Assembly: GCF_004792295.1 (NCBI RefSeq) | Contig: NZ_SRRY01000001.1 | Span: forward strand, 1,002,501 to 1,066,500 | From: Pseudoalteromonas sp. MEBiC 03607 | Lineage (GTDB): Bacteria; Pseudomonadota; Gammaproteobacteria; Enterobacterales; Alteromonadaceae | Reading direction: 5' to 3' | DNA: 64,000 bases | Shown here: piece after piece, positions 38,327 through 46,486 of the stretch | How positions within the stretch are numbered: the first letter of the stretch is position 1 | Layout of the letters: the number at the start of each line of letters is the position of its first letter | Notes under the pieces: model-generated | What the model was told of the DNA's origin: nothing | Seen by the model: only the letters and a program-made list of their open reading frames with translations | Databases searched by the model: none | Program-made: the position numbers and the translations under genes

Positions 38327-40447
38327 ATGATTCAGTCCATGCTAGGAACCATAAAAGGTAGGCTAAGCGCAGGGTTATCATTGATGTGTATGCTGATCGT
38401 GTTATCAGGAATACTCTCTTTGTATTACGTTAATCAGCTTGAAAATCAGCTTAATCAACTCAGTGATGAAGTTGTGCCAGTGATGGAAACTACGGATGAT
38501 TTGATTGCAAATTTGTGGGAGTCCGCAAAAGTCGCTAACGAGATCTTAGCAAGTGAAGAAATCCCCGAATTAAAAGCCCGAACCGCTGAAATTAAAGAGC
38601 TAGCAAAGCTATTTGATGACACAGAGCAAGAGCTACTCACTTTAATTAGTAAACCTGAGCAAGTAGCGTTAATAAAAAAAGCGTCTACCGAGCAAGATGA
38701 GTTTTTATCTCATGCGCTAAAAATGTCTGAACAGAAGCTAATTGAACTTGAAAAAGAAATCATCTCTGAGAAATTACTCGATGAGTTTGATAGTTCAGGT
38801 GCAAAGCTGATCAGTATGCTCGATGAATTTGCAGTTGAAAACGAAGAAGAGATGCAAAAAGCCGAAGATGAAGGTGATGCGCTTGTCGCCAGAGGCGCCT
38901 CTGCAAGTGCCGTGAATGATGTACTTGGTTCTTTATTTGAAAGTGACTACCCCGTTGTTGAAGCTGCATTAAAGTTGCAGCGTTTGGTTATTGAAATGCA
39001 GGACACCTCGGGCGAGTATTTAGCTGAGGAAGACCCAACTAACCTTCCTAATATTCAAAAAGAGTTTGAAGCCCTTGCTAAACAAGCTGATGAATACTTT
39101 GTTGTGCTTACAGATTTAGCCGAGTCAGAAGAGGATAAAGAAGATGCAAAAGTGTTGATTGATTCATTTAATAATTGGGTAACTGGCGCAAATAATGAAG
39201 ATGCTTTGTTTGACTCGTATAGAGATCAGTTATCAGCAGAAGCGCTTGCAGATCAATTAACAGAGGAGTTGGAGGTTGATGTTGATAACGCTGATGCTTA
39301 TTTTGAAGAAATAGCCGAAGAGGCTGATGCTTTTTCAGACAACGCAGATGAAAAAGCGGCAGAAGTTCTTAATCAAGCTTTTTTTGGCATTCTGTCTTTA
39401 ACAGCCATTGCTATTGTCATCGGTGCTCTTGTCTTGATCGTTTCTTATAAAACGGTATTAGCACCAATAGACACTTTATTAAATAGTATGGAGAGTATCG
39501 CTGAAGGGGAAGGAGATTTAACTCAGCGAGTTGACGCATCATCGCAAGATGAACTCGGGCAGTTAGCTAGAGCATTTAATCAGTTTGTTTATAAGGTGCA
39601 AGTTCTGGTACAAGAAATTTCGACTGCTACCAACGAAATTGTTGATTCAACAGATAGGCAAAGAGATATAAGTATCCGTTCAAAAGAGGCGATATTACAA
39701 CAAGGTACAGAGACTGATTCAGTTGCTACGGCAATGAATGAAATTACAGTGACTGCGCAAGAAGTTGCGCGTAGTGCAGCAAATGCGGCGCAGTCAACCG
39801 ATGAAGCAAGTAATGAAACGAAAGCGGCTAAAAGTGTGGTACAGCAATCTATTTCTTCTGTTCAACAGCTAGCCAGTGAAGTAGAGAAGTCTTCTCAAGT
39901 AATTGGGGCGTTAGCCACTGATGTGGTTGAAATTAGTAAAGTACTCGATGTAATAGGCGGCATTGCGGAGCAAACAAATTTACTTGCGCTAAATGCGGCA
40001 ATTGAGGCTGCTCGAGCAGGAGAGCAAGGCCGGGGATTTGCCGTTGTAGCAGATGAGGTTCGCTCGCTTGCAGCGCGAACACAGCAAAGCACAGCAGAAA
40101 TAAACGCGATGATTGAGCGTTTACAAAAAGGCTCTCAAGGAGCAGTAGACGCAATGAAACAAAGCAAAGAATTTGGTAACTCCTCAGTAGCAAGTTCACA
40201 AGAAGCTGGTCAGTCGCTTGATGTTGTTTTTTCGTCAATGGATACGATTAACGATATGAATACGCAAATTGCGACAGCTGCTGAAGAGCAAACCACAACC
40301 ATGGAAGATATCAATAGAAACATCAATTCTATTGTGCAAATTTCTCAGCAAACAATGGAAGCATCTGAAGAAAGTATGGAAGTGAGTCAAAGTCTAGCTC
40401 GATTGGGAGAGCAATTAAGAAGCTTGGTTAATCAATTTAAATATTAA
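38327..40447 (+). CDS. Methyl-accepting chemotaxis protein
   Basis: Transmembrane chemoreceptor of 706 aa. The first helix (about 12-32) and second helix (about 352-376) frame a large periplasmic domain of about 320 residues, unusually rich in Glu and Asp and largely helical. A HAMP domain follows (about 377-430, with [19 protein letters not shown]). The signalling domain has the hairpin tip [19 protein letters not shown] and [13 protein letters not shown]. No C-terminal CheR-binding pentapeptide is seen (the end is LVNQFKY). The ligand is unknown. It lies alone between the two signalling modules and ends in its own terminator. Confidence 0.93.
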   Translation: MIQSMLGTIKGRLSAGLSLMCMLIVLSGILSLYYVNQLENQLNQLSDEVVPVMETTDDLIANLWESAKVANEILASEEIPELKARTAEIKELAKLFDDTEQELLTLISKPEQVALIKKASTEQDEFLSHALKMSEQKLIELEKEIISEKLLDEFDSSGAKLISMLDEFAVENEEEMQKAEDEGDALVARGASASAVNDVLGSLFESDYPVVEAALKLQRLVIEMQDTSGEYLAEEDPTNLPNIQKEFEALAKQADEYFVVLTDLAESEEDKEDAKVLIDSFNNWVTGANNEDALFDSYRDQLSAEALADQLTEELEVDVDNADAYFEEIAEEADAFSDNADEKAAEVLNQAFFGILSLTAIAIVIGALVLIVSYKTVLAPIDTLLNSMESIAEGEGDLTQRVDASSQDELGQLARAFNQFVYKVQVLVQEISTATNEIVDSTDRQRDISIRSKEAILQQGTETDSVATAMNEITVTAQEVARSAANAAQSTDEASNETKAAKSVVQQSISSVQQLASEVEKSSQVIGALATDVVEISKVLDVIGGIAEQTNLLALNAAIEAARAGEQGRGFAVVADEVRSLAARTQQSTAEINAMIERLQKGSQGAVDAMKQSKEFGNSSVASSQEAGQSLDVVFSSMDTINDMNTQIATAAEEQTTTMEDINRNINSIVQISQQTMEASEESMEVSQSLARLGEQLRSLVNQFKY

Positions 40448-40455
40448 TCTTCTGC

Positions 40456-40485
40456 AAGCCTGTGGTAAGTGCCATAGGCTTTTGT
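40456..40485 (+). terminator. Terminator after the chemoreceptor gene
   Basis: AAGCCTGTGG / CCATAGGCTT, a 10-bp stem with one G-T pair and a six-base loop, followed by TTTTG. Confidence 0.75.
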
Positions 40486-40595
40486 ATATGAGCGCAGGGT
40501 AAGACTTTTTACTTTCTCAAATAAAATCCACTGTGTTCACATTAAAACTGAATCATAATTACCTGCTCTAAAGTCGTTTCTCACTCTTAGTAAAC

Positions 40596-40610
40596 TAGGA
40601 ATTTTTCTTA
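40596..40610. promoter_or_regulatory. Shared 15-bp palindromic element, site B
   Basis: TAGGAATTTTTCTTA differs from site A at one base. It overlaps a perfect 8-bp inverted repeat TTTCTTAG (40604-40611) / CTAAGAAA (40617-40624). A weaker CTTAG / CTAGG pair lies just before. The cluster ends 72 bp upstream of the module 2 small gene. Confidence 0.6.
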
Positions 40611-40696
40611 GCCATACTAAGAAAGTCTCTCATTACCATAACGGCTTGTTCTTTATATCCTTTGTATAAAATTTACTTATGCTTAAAGGATTGAAA

Positions 40697-41218
40697 ATGA
40701 GTGTTATTGAGGGAAGTACTAAGGAGTTTGGCAATACGACTATTCTTCTTCATAGCTTAGGCTCTTCTTGTTACAGAATTGAATGGTATAGCCGGATGAC
40801 GGGGGCGTCGACGAGTTTAGCTAGGCTCAAGCAAGGCAAGTACGTTGTTATTCGTAAGTGGGCACAAGTGAAAAATATGTCTGATGTTTCGAGCGAATTT
40901 AGTAGTCGAAATAGCGCTTTGATACACTTTCTAAATAACGTTGATATTGTTAAATCCCATGATGACTGGATCAGTGCCGCTAAGCAGCATTGTCTAAATT
41001 TGTTTGTTGAAAATGAGGGGCTTAAACCTGTAACTAAAGCGAGCTTTCCTAAACCGAGGTTGCAAGGTGCAATTGGTAAAGAAGTTGTTGTTAAATCGAA
41101 GTTGGGTGAAAAGGAAATAGCGCATGGTTTGTTGTTACAGCTTATTGGTAATCAAGCTGAAATACAGCTTGCGAATAATAAGAAAAAGTATCTCACCAAG
41201 CAGGTTTATTTAAGGTAA
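40697..41218 (+). CDS. Uncharacterised protein, module 2 copy of a paralogous pair
   Basis: Family not recognised. I place the start at 40697 (MSVIEGSTKEFGN) because AAAGGA lies 6 bases upstream and because this Met aligns exactly with the first Met of the paralogue at 36132. An ATG at 40679 is in frame but would add six unmatched residues. The protein has 173 aa, with no signal or membrane helix. It shares YRIEW, KYVV-RKW, SRN, NVDI-KS and KPVTK-FPKPRLQGA-G with the module 1 copy. Here it is transcribed towards the kinase gene, with only 10 bp between the stops, unlike module 1. Confidence 0.85.
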   Translation: MSVIEGSTKEFGNTTILLHSLGSSCYRIEWYSRMTGASTSLARLKQGKYVVIRKWAQVKNMSDVSSEFSSRNSALIHFLNNVDIVKSHDDWISAAKQHCLNLFVENEGLKPVTKASFPKPRLQGAIGKEVVVKSKLGEKEIAHGLLLQLIGNQAEIQLANNKKKYLTKQVYLR

Positions 41219-41228
41219 GTGTAAGTAT

Positions 41229-42794
41229 TCAAATATCAAAGTACACTTCAATTTTAAATCCATCTACTTCAGTAACAGTATATGTGCCGCCAAGAGCGAT
41301 AACTCGCTCTTCAATGAATGATAACCCGTAACCACCAGACTCTTGCTGTGTGGTCTTGGTTTTTCCATTATCCATAATAGCAAGGCGTATATACTGTTCA
41401 TGAGTGTTTAAGCTAAGCCTTAGTTCAGTGGCTGTGCTGTGTTTGACGCAGTTTGTAACCGCTTCTTGGCAAATTCTGTAAATAGCTGTTTGGTGTTCAT
41501 CTGATATTGCTGAACTTAAGTTTATTTCAGCTACGTATTTGATCGATGCTTTACTTAGCAGAGAGTTAAAGCGTCCTTCTTTAAGAGCTTGCTCTAGCCC
41601 AAGCTCATCAAGCTCTCTAGGTCTTAAGTGATGCATAATTTGATAGACAGAGTCATACATCGCTTTTGCATTTTCTTTTAGGCCTTCTACGAGGGTATTT
41701 TCATTATTTTGTTGCGCTATCGAAAGTACCGTCAGGTCAGTTTTAAGTGCTGTTAGATTTTGGCCTAATTCGTCATGAAGTTCTTGAGACAAGTACTTTC
41801 GCTCATTTTCTTGCACAGTCACCATACGTTTAGCAAGTTGTTTATTTTTCTCAAGAAGCGCTGTGAGTTTTTCGTTGCTGGCTTGTAGCTGATTATTTTT
41901 GATCTTTAATTCGTTAGTGGCGGTTCCTATTAGTAAGCCAGTTACTGAATTAGCGAGGATAAATAATTGGCTAATGTAAGTATTGGTCGCATCTTGGGTG
42001 ATGCCAGCTTGTGCAGCGATCAGAGCATTACTTACCACAGCACTTGCTATCGCTCCTTTAATACCAAATTTATAAGAGAACCAGATTACCGGTAGAAGTG
42101 AACAAAGGCGTAGTAAGGGGTAAAGATCTGAGTGGTTTAGGTAACTTACTATATAAAGAAATGCTAGTGCTAATAAGCTTAATAAAATAACCGCATGATG
42201 ACGAGAAAGCATTCGGCTATAACTTTGGCTAAGTAACAATAATGCTGGGGCCACTAATAATGTTCCCGTCAAGTCGCCTAATGTCATATTAAGTTGATAT
42301 TGTAATACTTGCTTACCTTCTAACCAGGTTGTGAATTCAAAGGCGCTCGAAAATAAAAACCATTTAAAAGAAGCTGAAATAACAGCAAGTAGAATTAGCG
42401 ACAAAGCACCTGAATTAGAGGTAACTTTTGGCGGCCAGCGGCTTTTCTTAAAGCTGTAGACAATAGCCATATAAGTTAACTCTTGGAAGAAACCGTGAAA
42501 TAAATCAAAGCTCCATTCGCCATTATAATAGACACTTAAATACGACGCATAAACTCGAAAAGCAATCCAAAGCATTGGCCAAAAGCGCACAGGCAAAATA
42601 ACAAAAAATGCAAGCTTCACTCCTGCAGGTAGGTAAATGGCGCTACTTTGGGCAACGGTTTCTAAATGATTGCTCACCCAAGAGGATAAATATAAGGCTA
42701 AAAAGTAAAGCGCAAACACCAATAACTGGTTAAATACTTCAGTTATAAAGCTATGTGAAGAATACTTTGTTGAAACGAGCTTATGCCAGTTCAT
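41229..42794 (-). CDS. Membrane sensor histidine kinase, module 2 (MASE1-like, HisKA_3)
   Basis: Paralogue of the kinase at 33923. About eight hydrophobic helices (residues 20-295) of MASE1-like pattern precede a coiled coil and the phosphoacceptor block SQELHDELGQNLTALK (His340 from the ATG at 42794). The ATPase domain has CQEAVTNCVKHS and DNGKTKTTQQESGGYGLSFIEERV. The G1 box reads DNGK instead of the usual DNGxG, a possible weakening of nucleotide binding. A TTG one codon upstream is less likely as start. The gene overlaps the regulator gene by 14 bp, so regulator and kinase are co-transcribed. 521 aa. Confidence 0.9.
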   Translation of the reverse strand: MNWHKLVSTKYSSHSFITEVFNQLLVFALYFLALYLSSWVSNHLETVAQSSAIYLPAGVKLAFFVILPVRFWPMLWIAFRVYASYLSVYYNGEWSFDLFHGFFQELTYMAIVYSFKKSRWPPKVTSNSGALSLILLAVISASFKWFLFSSAFEFTTWLEGKQVLQYQLNMTLGDLTGTLLVAPALLLLSQSYSRMLSRHHAVILLSLLALAFLYIVSYLNHSDLYPLLRLCSLLPVIWFSYKFGIKGAIASAVVSNALIAAQAGITQDATNTYISQLFILANSVTGLLIGTATNELKIKNNQLQASNEKLTALLEKNKQLAKRMVTVQENERKYLSQELHDELGQNLTALKTDLTVLSIAQQNNENTLVEGLKENAKAMYDSVYQIMHHLRPRELDELGLEQALKEGRFNSLLSKASIKYVAEINLSSAISDEHQTAIYRICQEAVTNCVKHSTATELRLSLNTHEQYIRLAIMDNGKTKTTQQESGGYGLSFIEERVIALGGTYTVTEVDGFKIEVYFDI

Positions 42795-43410
42795 CAAGTG
42801 TGATCATCCCGGACTCTATAGCAATTTTTAATAATTCAAATGAATTAGTGACTTCAAGTTTGTTGTATATATTCGTTTTATGTACGTGGGCTGTTTTGGG
42901 CATCATATCGAGTTGTTGCGCAACTTGTTTAGCATTTAGCCCTTTGGCAAATAAGGGAAGTGCCTCTTTCTCTCTTGGCGTTAAAAAAGAAAGTTTGCTT
43001 GCAGGGGAAGTGGTATTAAACTTCACATCTTCACTGATATAGCGCCCTCCTTTAATAACTGAATTGACCGCATCAATTAAAGCTTCAGATGCTGAGCGTT
43101 TAGAAACATAACCTTGAGCGCCGAGCTTTAAGGCGTTGCTAACGTAAGGCTCGTAGTCATACATAGAAGCAACAATGGTTTTTATGTCGGGAAAGTGAGT
43201 GTTTAAATAAGCTAGAAATGCGAGTCCGTTTTCACTGTCATGCATTGAAATATCTACAATAAATACATTCGGTTGCTCTAAGTTAACAGCAAGTTTTGCC
43301 TCAGTGACTGAGCAGGCTTCTATGATAACTTGCCACCCGCTTTGTAGCTCTAATAGTTTTTTAAAGCTATCTCTAACCAGTTGATGATCTTCAATGATTC
43401 CAATTCGCAT
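42781..43410 (-). CDS. NarL/FixJ-type response regulator, module 2
   Basis: DNA-binding response regulator of 209 aa. The receiver domain has IIEDH, the phosphoacceptor Asp53 in FIVDISMHDSENG and Lys in GYVSKRSA. The LuxR-type helix-turn-helix has LTPREKEALPLFAKGLNAKQ and KTAHVHKTNIYNKL, very like module 1 in the recognition region. It is the first gene of a regulator-kinase operon. Confidence 0.93.
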   Translation of the reverse strand: MRIGIIEDHQLVRDSFKKLLELQSGWQVIIEACSVTEAKLAVNLEQPNVFIVDISMHDSENGLAFLAYLNTHFPDIKTIVASMYDYEPYVSNALKLGAQGYVSKRSASEALIDAVNSVIKGGRYISEDVKFNTTSPASKLSFLTPREKEALPLFAKGLNAKQVAQQLDMMPKTAHVHKTNIYNKLEVTNSFELLKIAIESGMITLDELA

Positions 43411-43458
43411 AACCCCTCCATAGATTTTTATTATATCCTCAATTCAATGAGTTATGTC

Positions 43459-43473
43459 TAGGAATTATTCTTA
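43459..43473. promoter_or_regulatory. Shared 15-bp palindromic element, site C
   Basis: TAGGAATTATTCTTA differs from site B at one base. It lies 49 bp upstream of the module 2 regulator start (43410, minus strand), close enough to affect its promoter. It overlaps the tandem repeat at 43463-43492. Confidence 0.6.
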
Positions 43474-43492
43474 TATAAATTATTCTTATATA
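43463..43492. repeat. Perfect 15-bp tandem direct repeat
   Basis: AATTATTCTTATATA occurs twice head to tail (43463-43477 and 43478-43492), so half of element C is duplicated. It may offer a second regulator half-site. Confidence 0.8.
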
Positions 43493-43675
43493 AATTAAAT
43501 ACGCGTTGATATGCCGTGATTTTAACAGCACTAAGCTTTAGGAACGTTTCTAGTTTGAATGCTATATTTTCTGAATCGTGTTAATTATTGATCTCGGACA
43601 AGGTTGCTGCGTTGACTCTGTATGTTGCAGTGATACAGTGAAGTTGAACCTTATTTTTAGTCAAAGGAGTTGCCC

Positions 43676-43918
43676 ATGCTAGGTGAAAAACACTCGTTGT
43701 TAAATGAGTTTCCAGAGTTTAATGAATTAATCCACAGTCTTGTGAAAACTGACGCTCATTTTAAAAAAACGATGCAGCGTTACGATGATATGGATAAAGA
43801 AATCCGTGAGCTTGAATTGCAAAACTCACCCATTGAAGATGCTGACATGCATGAAAAGAAGCATCAACGTGCCGTGCTAAAAGATGAGCTTTATGACTTT
43901 TTAAAAGCAAATGCTTAA
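43676..43918 (+). CDS. YdcH family protein (DUF465)
   Basis: Small coiled-coil protein of unknown role, widely conserved in gammaproteobacteria. The ATG at 43676 (MLGEKHSLLNEFPEF) has AGGAG 6 bases upstream and gives 80 aa. A TTG at 43670 would overlap that site. The family pattern is clear: HSLLNEFPE, then F-K-M-RYD-MDKEI, then HQRAVLKDELYDFL. It is a single gene with its own terminator. Confidence 0.9.
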   Translation: MLGEKHSLLNEFPEFNELIHSLVKTDAHFKKTMQRYDDMDKEIRELELQNSPIEDADMHEKKHQRAVLKDELYDFLKANA

Positions 43919-43936
43919 TAAATCATATTAATAATG

Positions 43937-43980
43937 ATACCCCTTGCACTCAGACTCTCAGCAAGGGGTATTTCTTTTTT
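43937..43980 (+). terminator. Terminator after the YdcH-like gene
   Basis: ATACCCCTTGC / GCAAGGGGTAT is an 11-bp stem with a 13-base loop, followed by TTCTTTTTT. Confidence 0.85.
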
Positions 43981-44100
43981 ACTTTCACTCCCTAATCGTT
44001 GTTAATCGCAATATCCCTTTACTCAATCAAGGTTATGGTAGTCTTAGCGCGATTTTTTCAGGTAACAATGGAATAGTGCTTTGCACTGACTAGGATTAAC

Positions 44101-46347
44101 ATGATTAAAAAAAATATGATTACAACTTCATTAGCACTAATGGGTGTTGTCGCTGTAGGTAGCGCGCACGCTGATGAAGGGCAGTGGCAACCGCATCAAT
44201 TAAAACAATTACAAAGCGAGTTTGACCGCGTTGGTATCGAATTACCGGCTTCACAAGTGGCAGATCTCAACCAATACCCACTCAATGCAGTGGTTGGTTT
44301 AGGCTATTGCTCTGCATCATTTGTTTCACCAAAAGGCTTAGCGGTAACTAATCATCACTGTGCTTATGGCGCGATTCAAAATAACAGCACACCAGAAAAT
44401 AACTTAATTGAAAAAGGCTTTTTAGCAGCTGACTTATCAAAAGAGCTACCAGCAGGCCCGCAAGAGCGTTTGTATGTAACAGAACAAGTGGATGATGTAA
44501 CAGATCGCGTACTGGGTAACTTACCCGCAGATCTACACGGCAAAGACCGTTATGAAGCGATTCAAGCAAACCGCAAAGCCTTGATCAGTGAGTGTGAGTC
44601 AGATCCTAACTATCGTTGTACGGTACGTGATTTCCACCATGGCTTAGAGTACTTCATGATCAAGCAACTCATGATCAAAGATGTGCGCTTAGTGTATGCC
44701 CCGGCAGAAGCGCTGGGTAACTTTGGTGGTGACATCGATAACTTTGAATACCCACGTCATACGGCCGATTTTACCTTTGTACGTGGTTATGTTGGTAAAG
44801 ATGGAAAACCTGCTGATTACAGCGAAGATAACGTACCTTATGAGCCAAAATCTTTCTTAAAAGTGAATACCAGCGGCGTAAGCTTAGGTGATGGCGTGCT
44901 GGTGGCAGGTTATCCGGGGCGTACTAGCCGCTATAAGCTTGCAGACGAAGTAAACTATTCAGCGAGTTGGTATTACCCAACATTGCTTAATACTTACAAC
45001 ATGACCCTTGATGTGATTGCCAAGCAAAGCAAAGGCGATGAGCAAGCACAAGTAAAATACGCCTCTCGTGTAAAAAGCACTAACAACCGTTTAAAGAAAC
45101 TGGAAGGCTTACAAGATGGCTTTAAAGTAACGGATATTCCGGGTATTAAAGCCGCACAAGAGCAAGAGTACCTAGCTTGGTTTGCACAAAGTGATGAACG
45201 TAAAGCTTACGCAGATTCATATCATGCATTGAAAGCATTGTTAGTTGAAGCACATGCTCAGCAACAAAGTCACTTTTACTTTGATTATGCAAAACGCGCA
45301 GACTTACTAAGCACGGCGATTCGTTTATACCGCTTAGCAAAAGAGAGCGAAAAGCCTAATGCAGAGCGCGAAATGGGTTACCAAGAGCGCGACCTTCCTA
45401 TGCTTAAAGCCCGTTTAGAGCGCTTGCAAAAGCAATTTACGCCTGAGGTCGATAAAGCCTTATGGTTAAGCTACTTAGGTAACTATTTAGCGCAAGATAA
45501 AGCAGCCCAAGTTGCGGCATTAAACGACGGCTTAGGCATCACAGATACCACTACCCAAGCCGAGCTTGAAGCGATTATTGCGTCTTTCTATGCTAAAACT
45601 GAGCTTACAGATGTAGCAGCACGCGTTAACTGGATTGGTAAATCTGTCGCAGAGTTTGAAGCATCAAACGACCCATTCATAAAGCTTGCTGTTGCCCTAT
45701 ACGATACCAACATGGCACAAGAAGCTGATGAAAAAGAAATGGCCGGTCGTTTAGCTGAAATTCGTCCGCAATATATGCAAGCAGTGATCGCTTTCAACAA
45801 CGCTAAAGGTAAGCCAGTTTACCCAGATGCAAATGGCACTTTACGCGTAAGCTATGCACAAGTTGATGGTTACCCAGCAGCAGATGCTGTGTATAAAACA
45901 CCTTTTACATCACTACGTGGTTTAGTAGCTAAACACACAGGTGAAAAACCATTTGTTGTTACAGATAAAGTACTTAAAGCATATAAAAAGCAAGCGTTTG
46001 GTGCGTACTACCGCGGTGACTTAGGTTTACCAGGTGTCAGCTGTAGTTTATTCAGCTTTGGTTGTGAGCCACAAGCGGCGAAACCACTTGAAGTAAACTC
46101 AGTACCTGTAAACTTTTTAAGTAGCGCTGATACCACTGGGGGTAACTCAGGTTCGCCAGTAATGAATGGTAAAGGTGAATTAGTAGGCCTTAATTTTGAC
46201 TCGACTTATGAATCAATCACCAAAGATTGGTACTTTAACGCCAAGATCACCCGTGCAATTCACGTTGATATTCGATACATGCTTTGGTTAATGGAAGAAG
46301 TTGATAACGCAGGTTACCTACTAGATGAAATGACCTTAGTTAAATAA
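44101..46347 (+). CDS. S46 family serine peptidase (dipeptidyl-peptidase 7/11-like)
   Basis: Exported exopeptidase that removes dipeptides from the N-terminus of peptides. The signal peptide is residues 1-24 (ending GSAHADE). The S46 catalytic residues are His86 in AVTNHHCAYG, the Asp in DIDNFEYPRHTADF and Ser683 in TTGGNSGSPVMNG. The 748-aa length is close to DPP7/DPP11 of other bacteria. Whether it prefers hydrophobic or acidic P1 residues cannot be fixed by eye. It ends in a strong terminator and lies upstream of a second exopeptidase gene. Confidence 0.94.
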   Translation: MIKKNMITTSLALMGVVAVGSAHADEGQWQPHQLKQLQSEFDRVGIELPASQVADLNQYPLNAVVGLGYCSASFVSPKGLAVTNHHCAYGAIQNNSTPENNLIEKGFLAADLSKELPAGPQERLYVTEQVDDVTDRVLGNLPADLHGKDRYEAIQANRKALISECESDPNYRCTVRDFHHGLEYFMIKQLMIKDVRLVYAPAEALGNFGGDIDNFEYPRHTADFTFVRGYVGKDGKPADYSEDNVPYEPKSFLKVNTSGVSLGDGVLVAGYPGRTSRYKLADEVNYSASWYYPTLLNTYNMTLDVIAKQSKGDEQAQVKYASRVKSTNNRLKKLEGLQDGFKVTDIPGIKAAQEQEYLAWFAQSDERKAYADSYHALKALLVEAHAQQQSHFYFDYAKRADLLSTAIRLYRLAKESEKPNAEREMGYQERDLPMLKARLERLQKQFTPEVDKALWLSYLGNYLAQDKAAQVAALNDGLGITDTTTQAELEAIIASFYAKTELTDVAARVNWIGKSVAEFEASNDPFIKLAVALYDTNMAQEADEKEMAGRLAEIRPQYMQAVIAFNNAKGKPVYPDANGTLRVSYAQVDGYPAADAVYKTPFTSLRGLVAKHTGEKPFVVTDKVLKAYKKQAFGAYYRGDLGLPGVSCSLFSFGCEPQAAKPLEVNSVPVNFLSSADTTGGNSGSPVMNGKGELVGLNFDSTYESITKDWYFNAKITRAIHVDIRYMLWLMEEVDNAGYLLDEMTLVK

Positions 46348-46365
46348 CTAAGCTATGTGAATAAT

Positions 46366-46392
46366 AACCGCAGCAATCGCTGCGGTTTTTTT
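46366..46392 (+). terminator. Terminator after the S46 peptidase gene
   Basis: AACCGCAGC / GCTGCGGTT stem with an AATC loop, followed by seven T. Confidence 0.9.
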
Positions 46393-46486
46393 ATGTCTCT
46401 ATTTTATGCCAGTCTAACGTTTTTAATTTGTTTATTTTCAATACTTTTGTAATGTACAAAGCAGATACTTTTACTTGGGAAAAATA

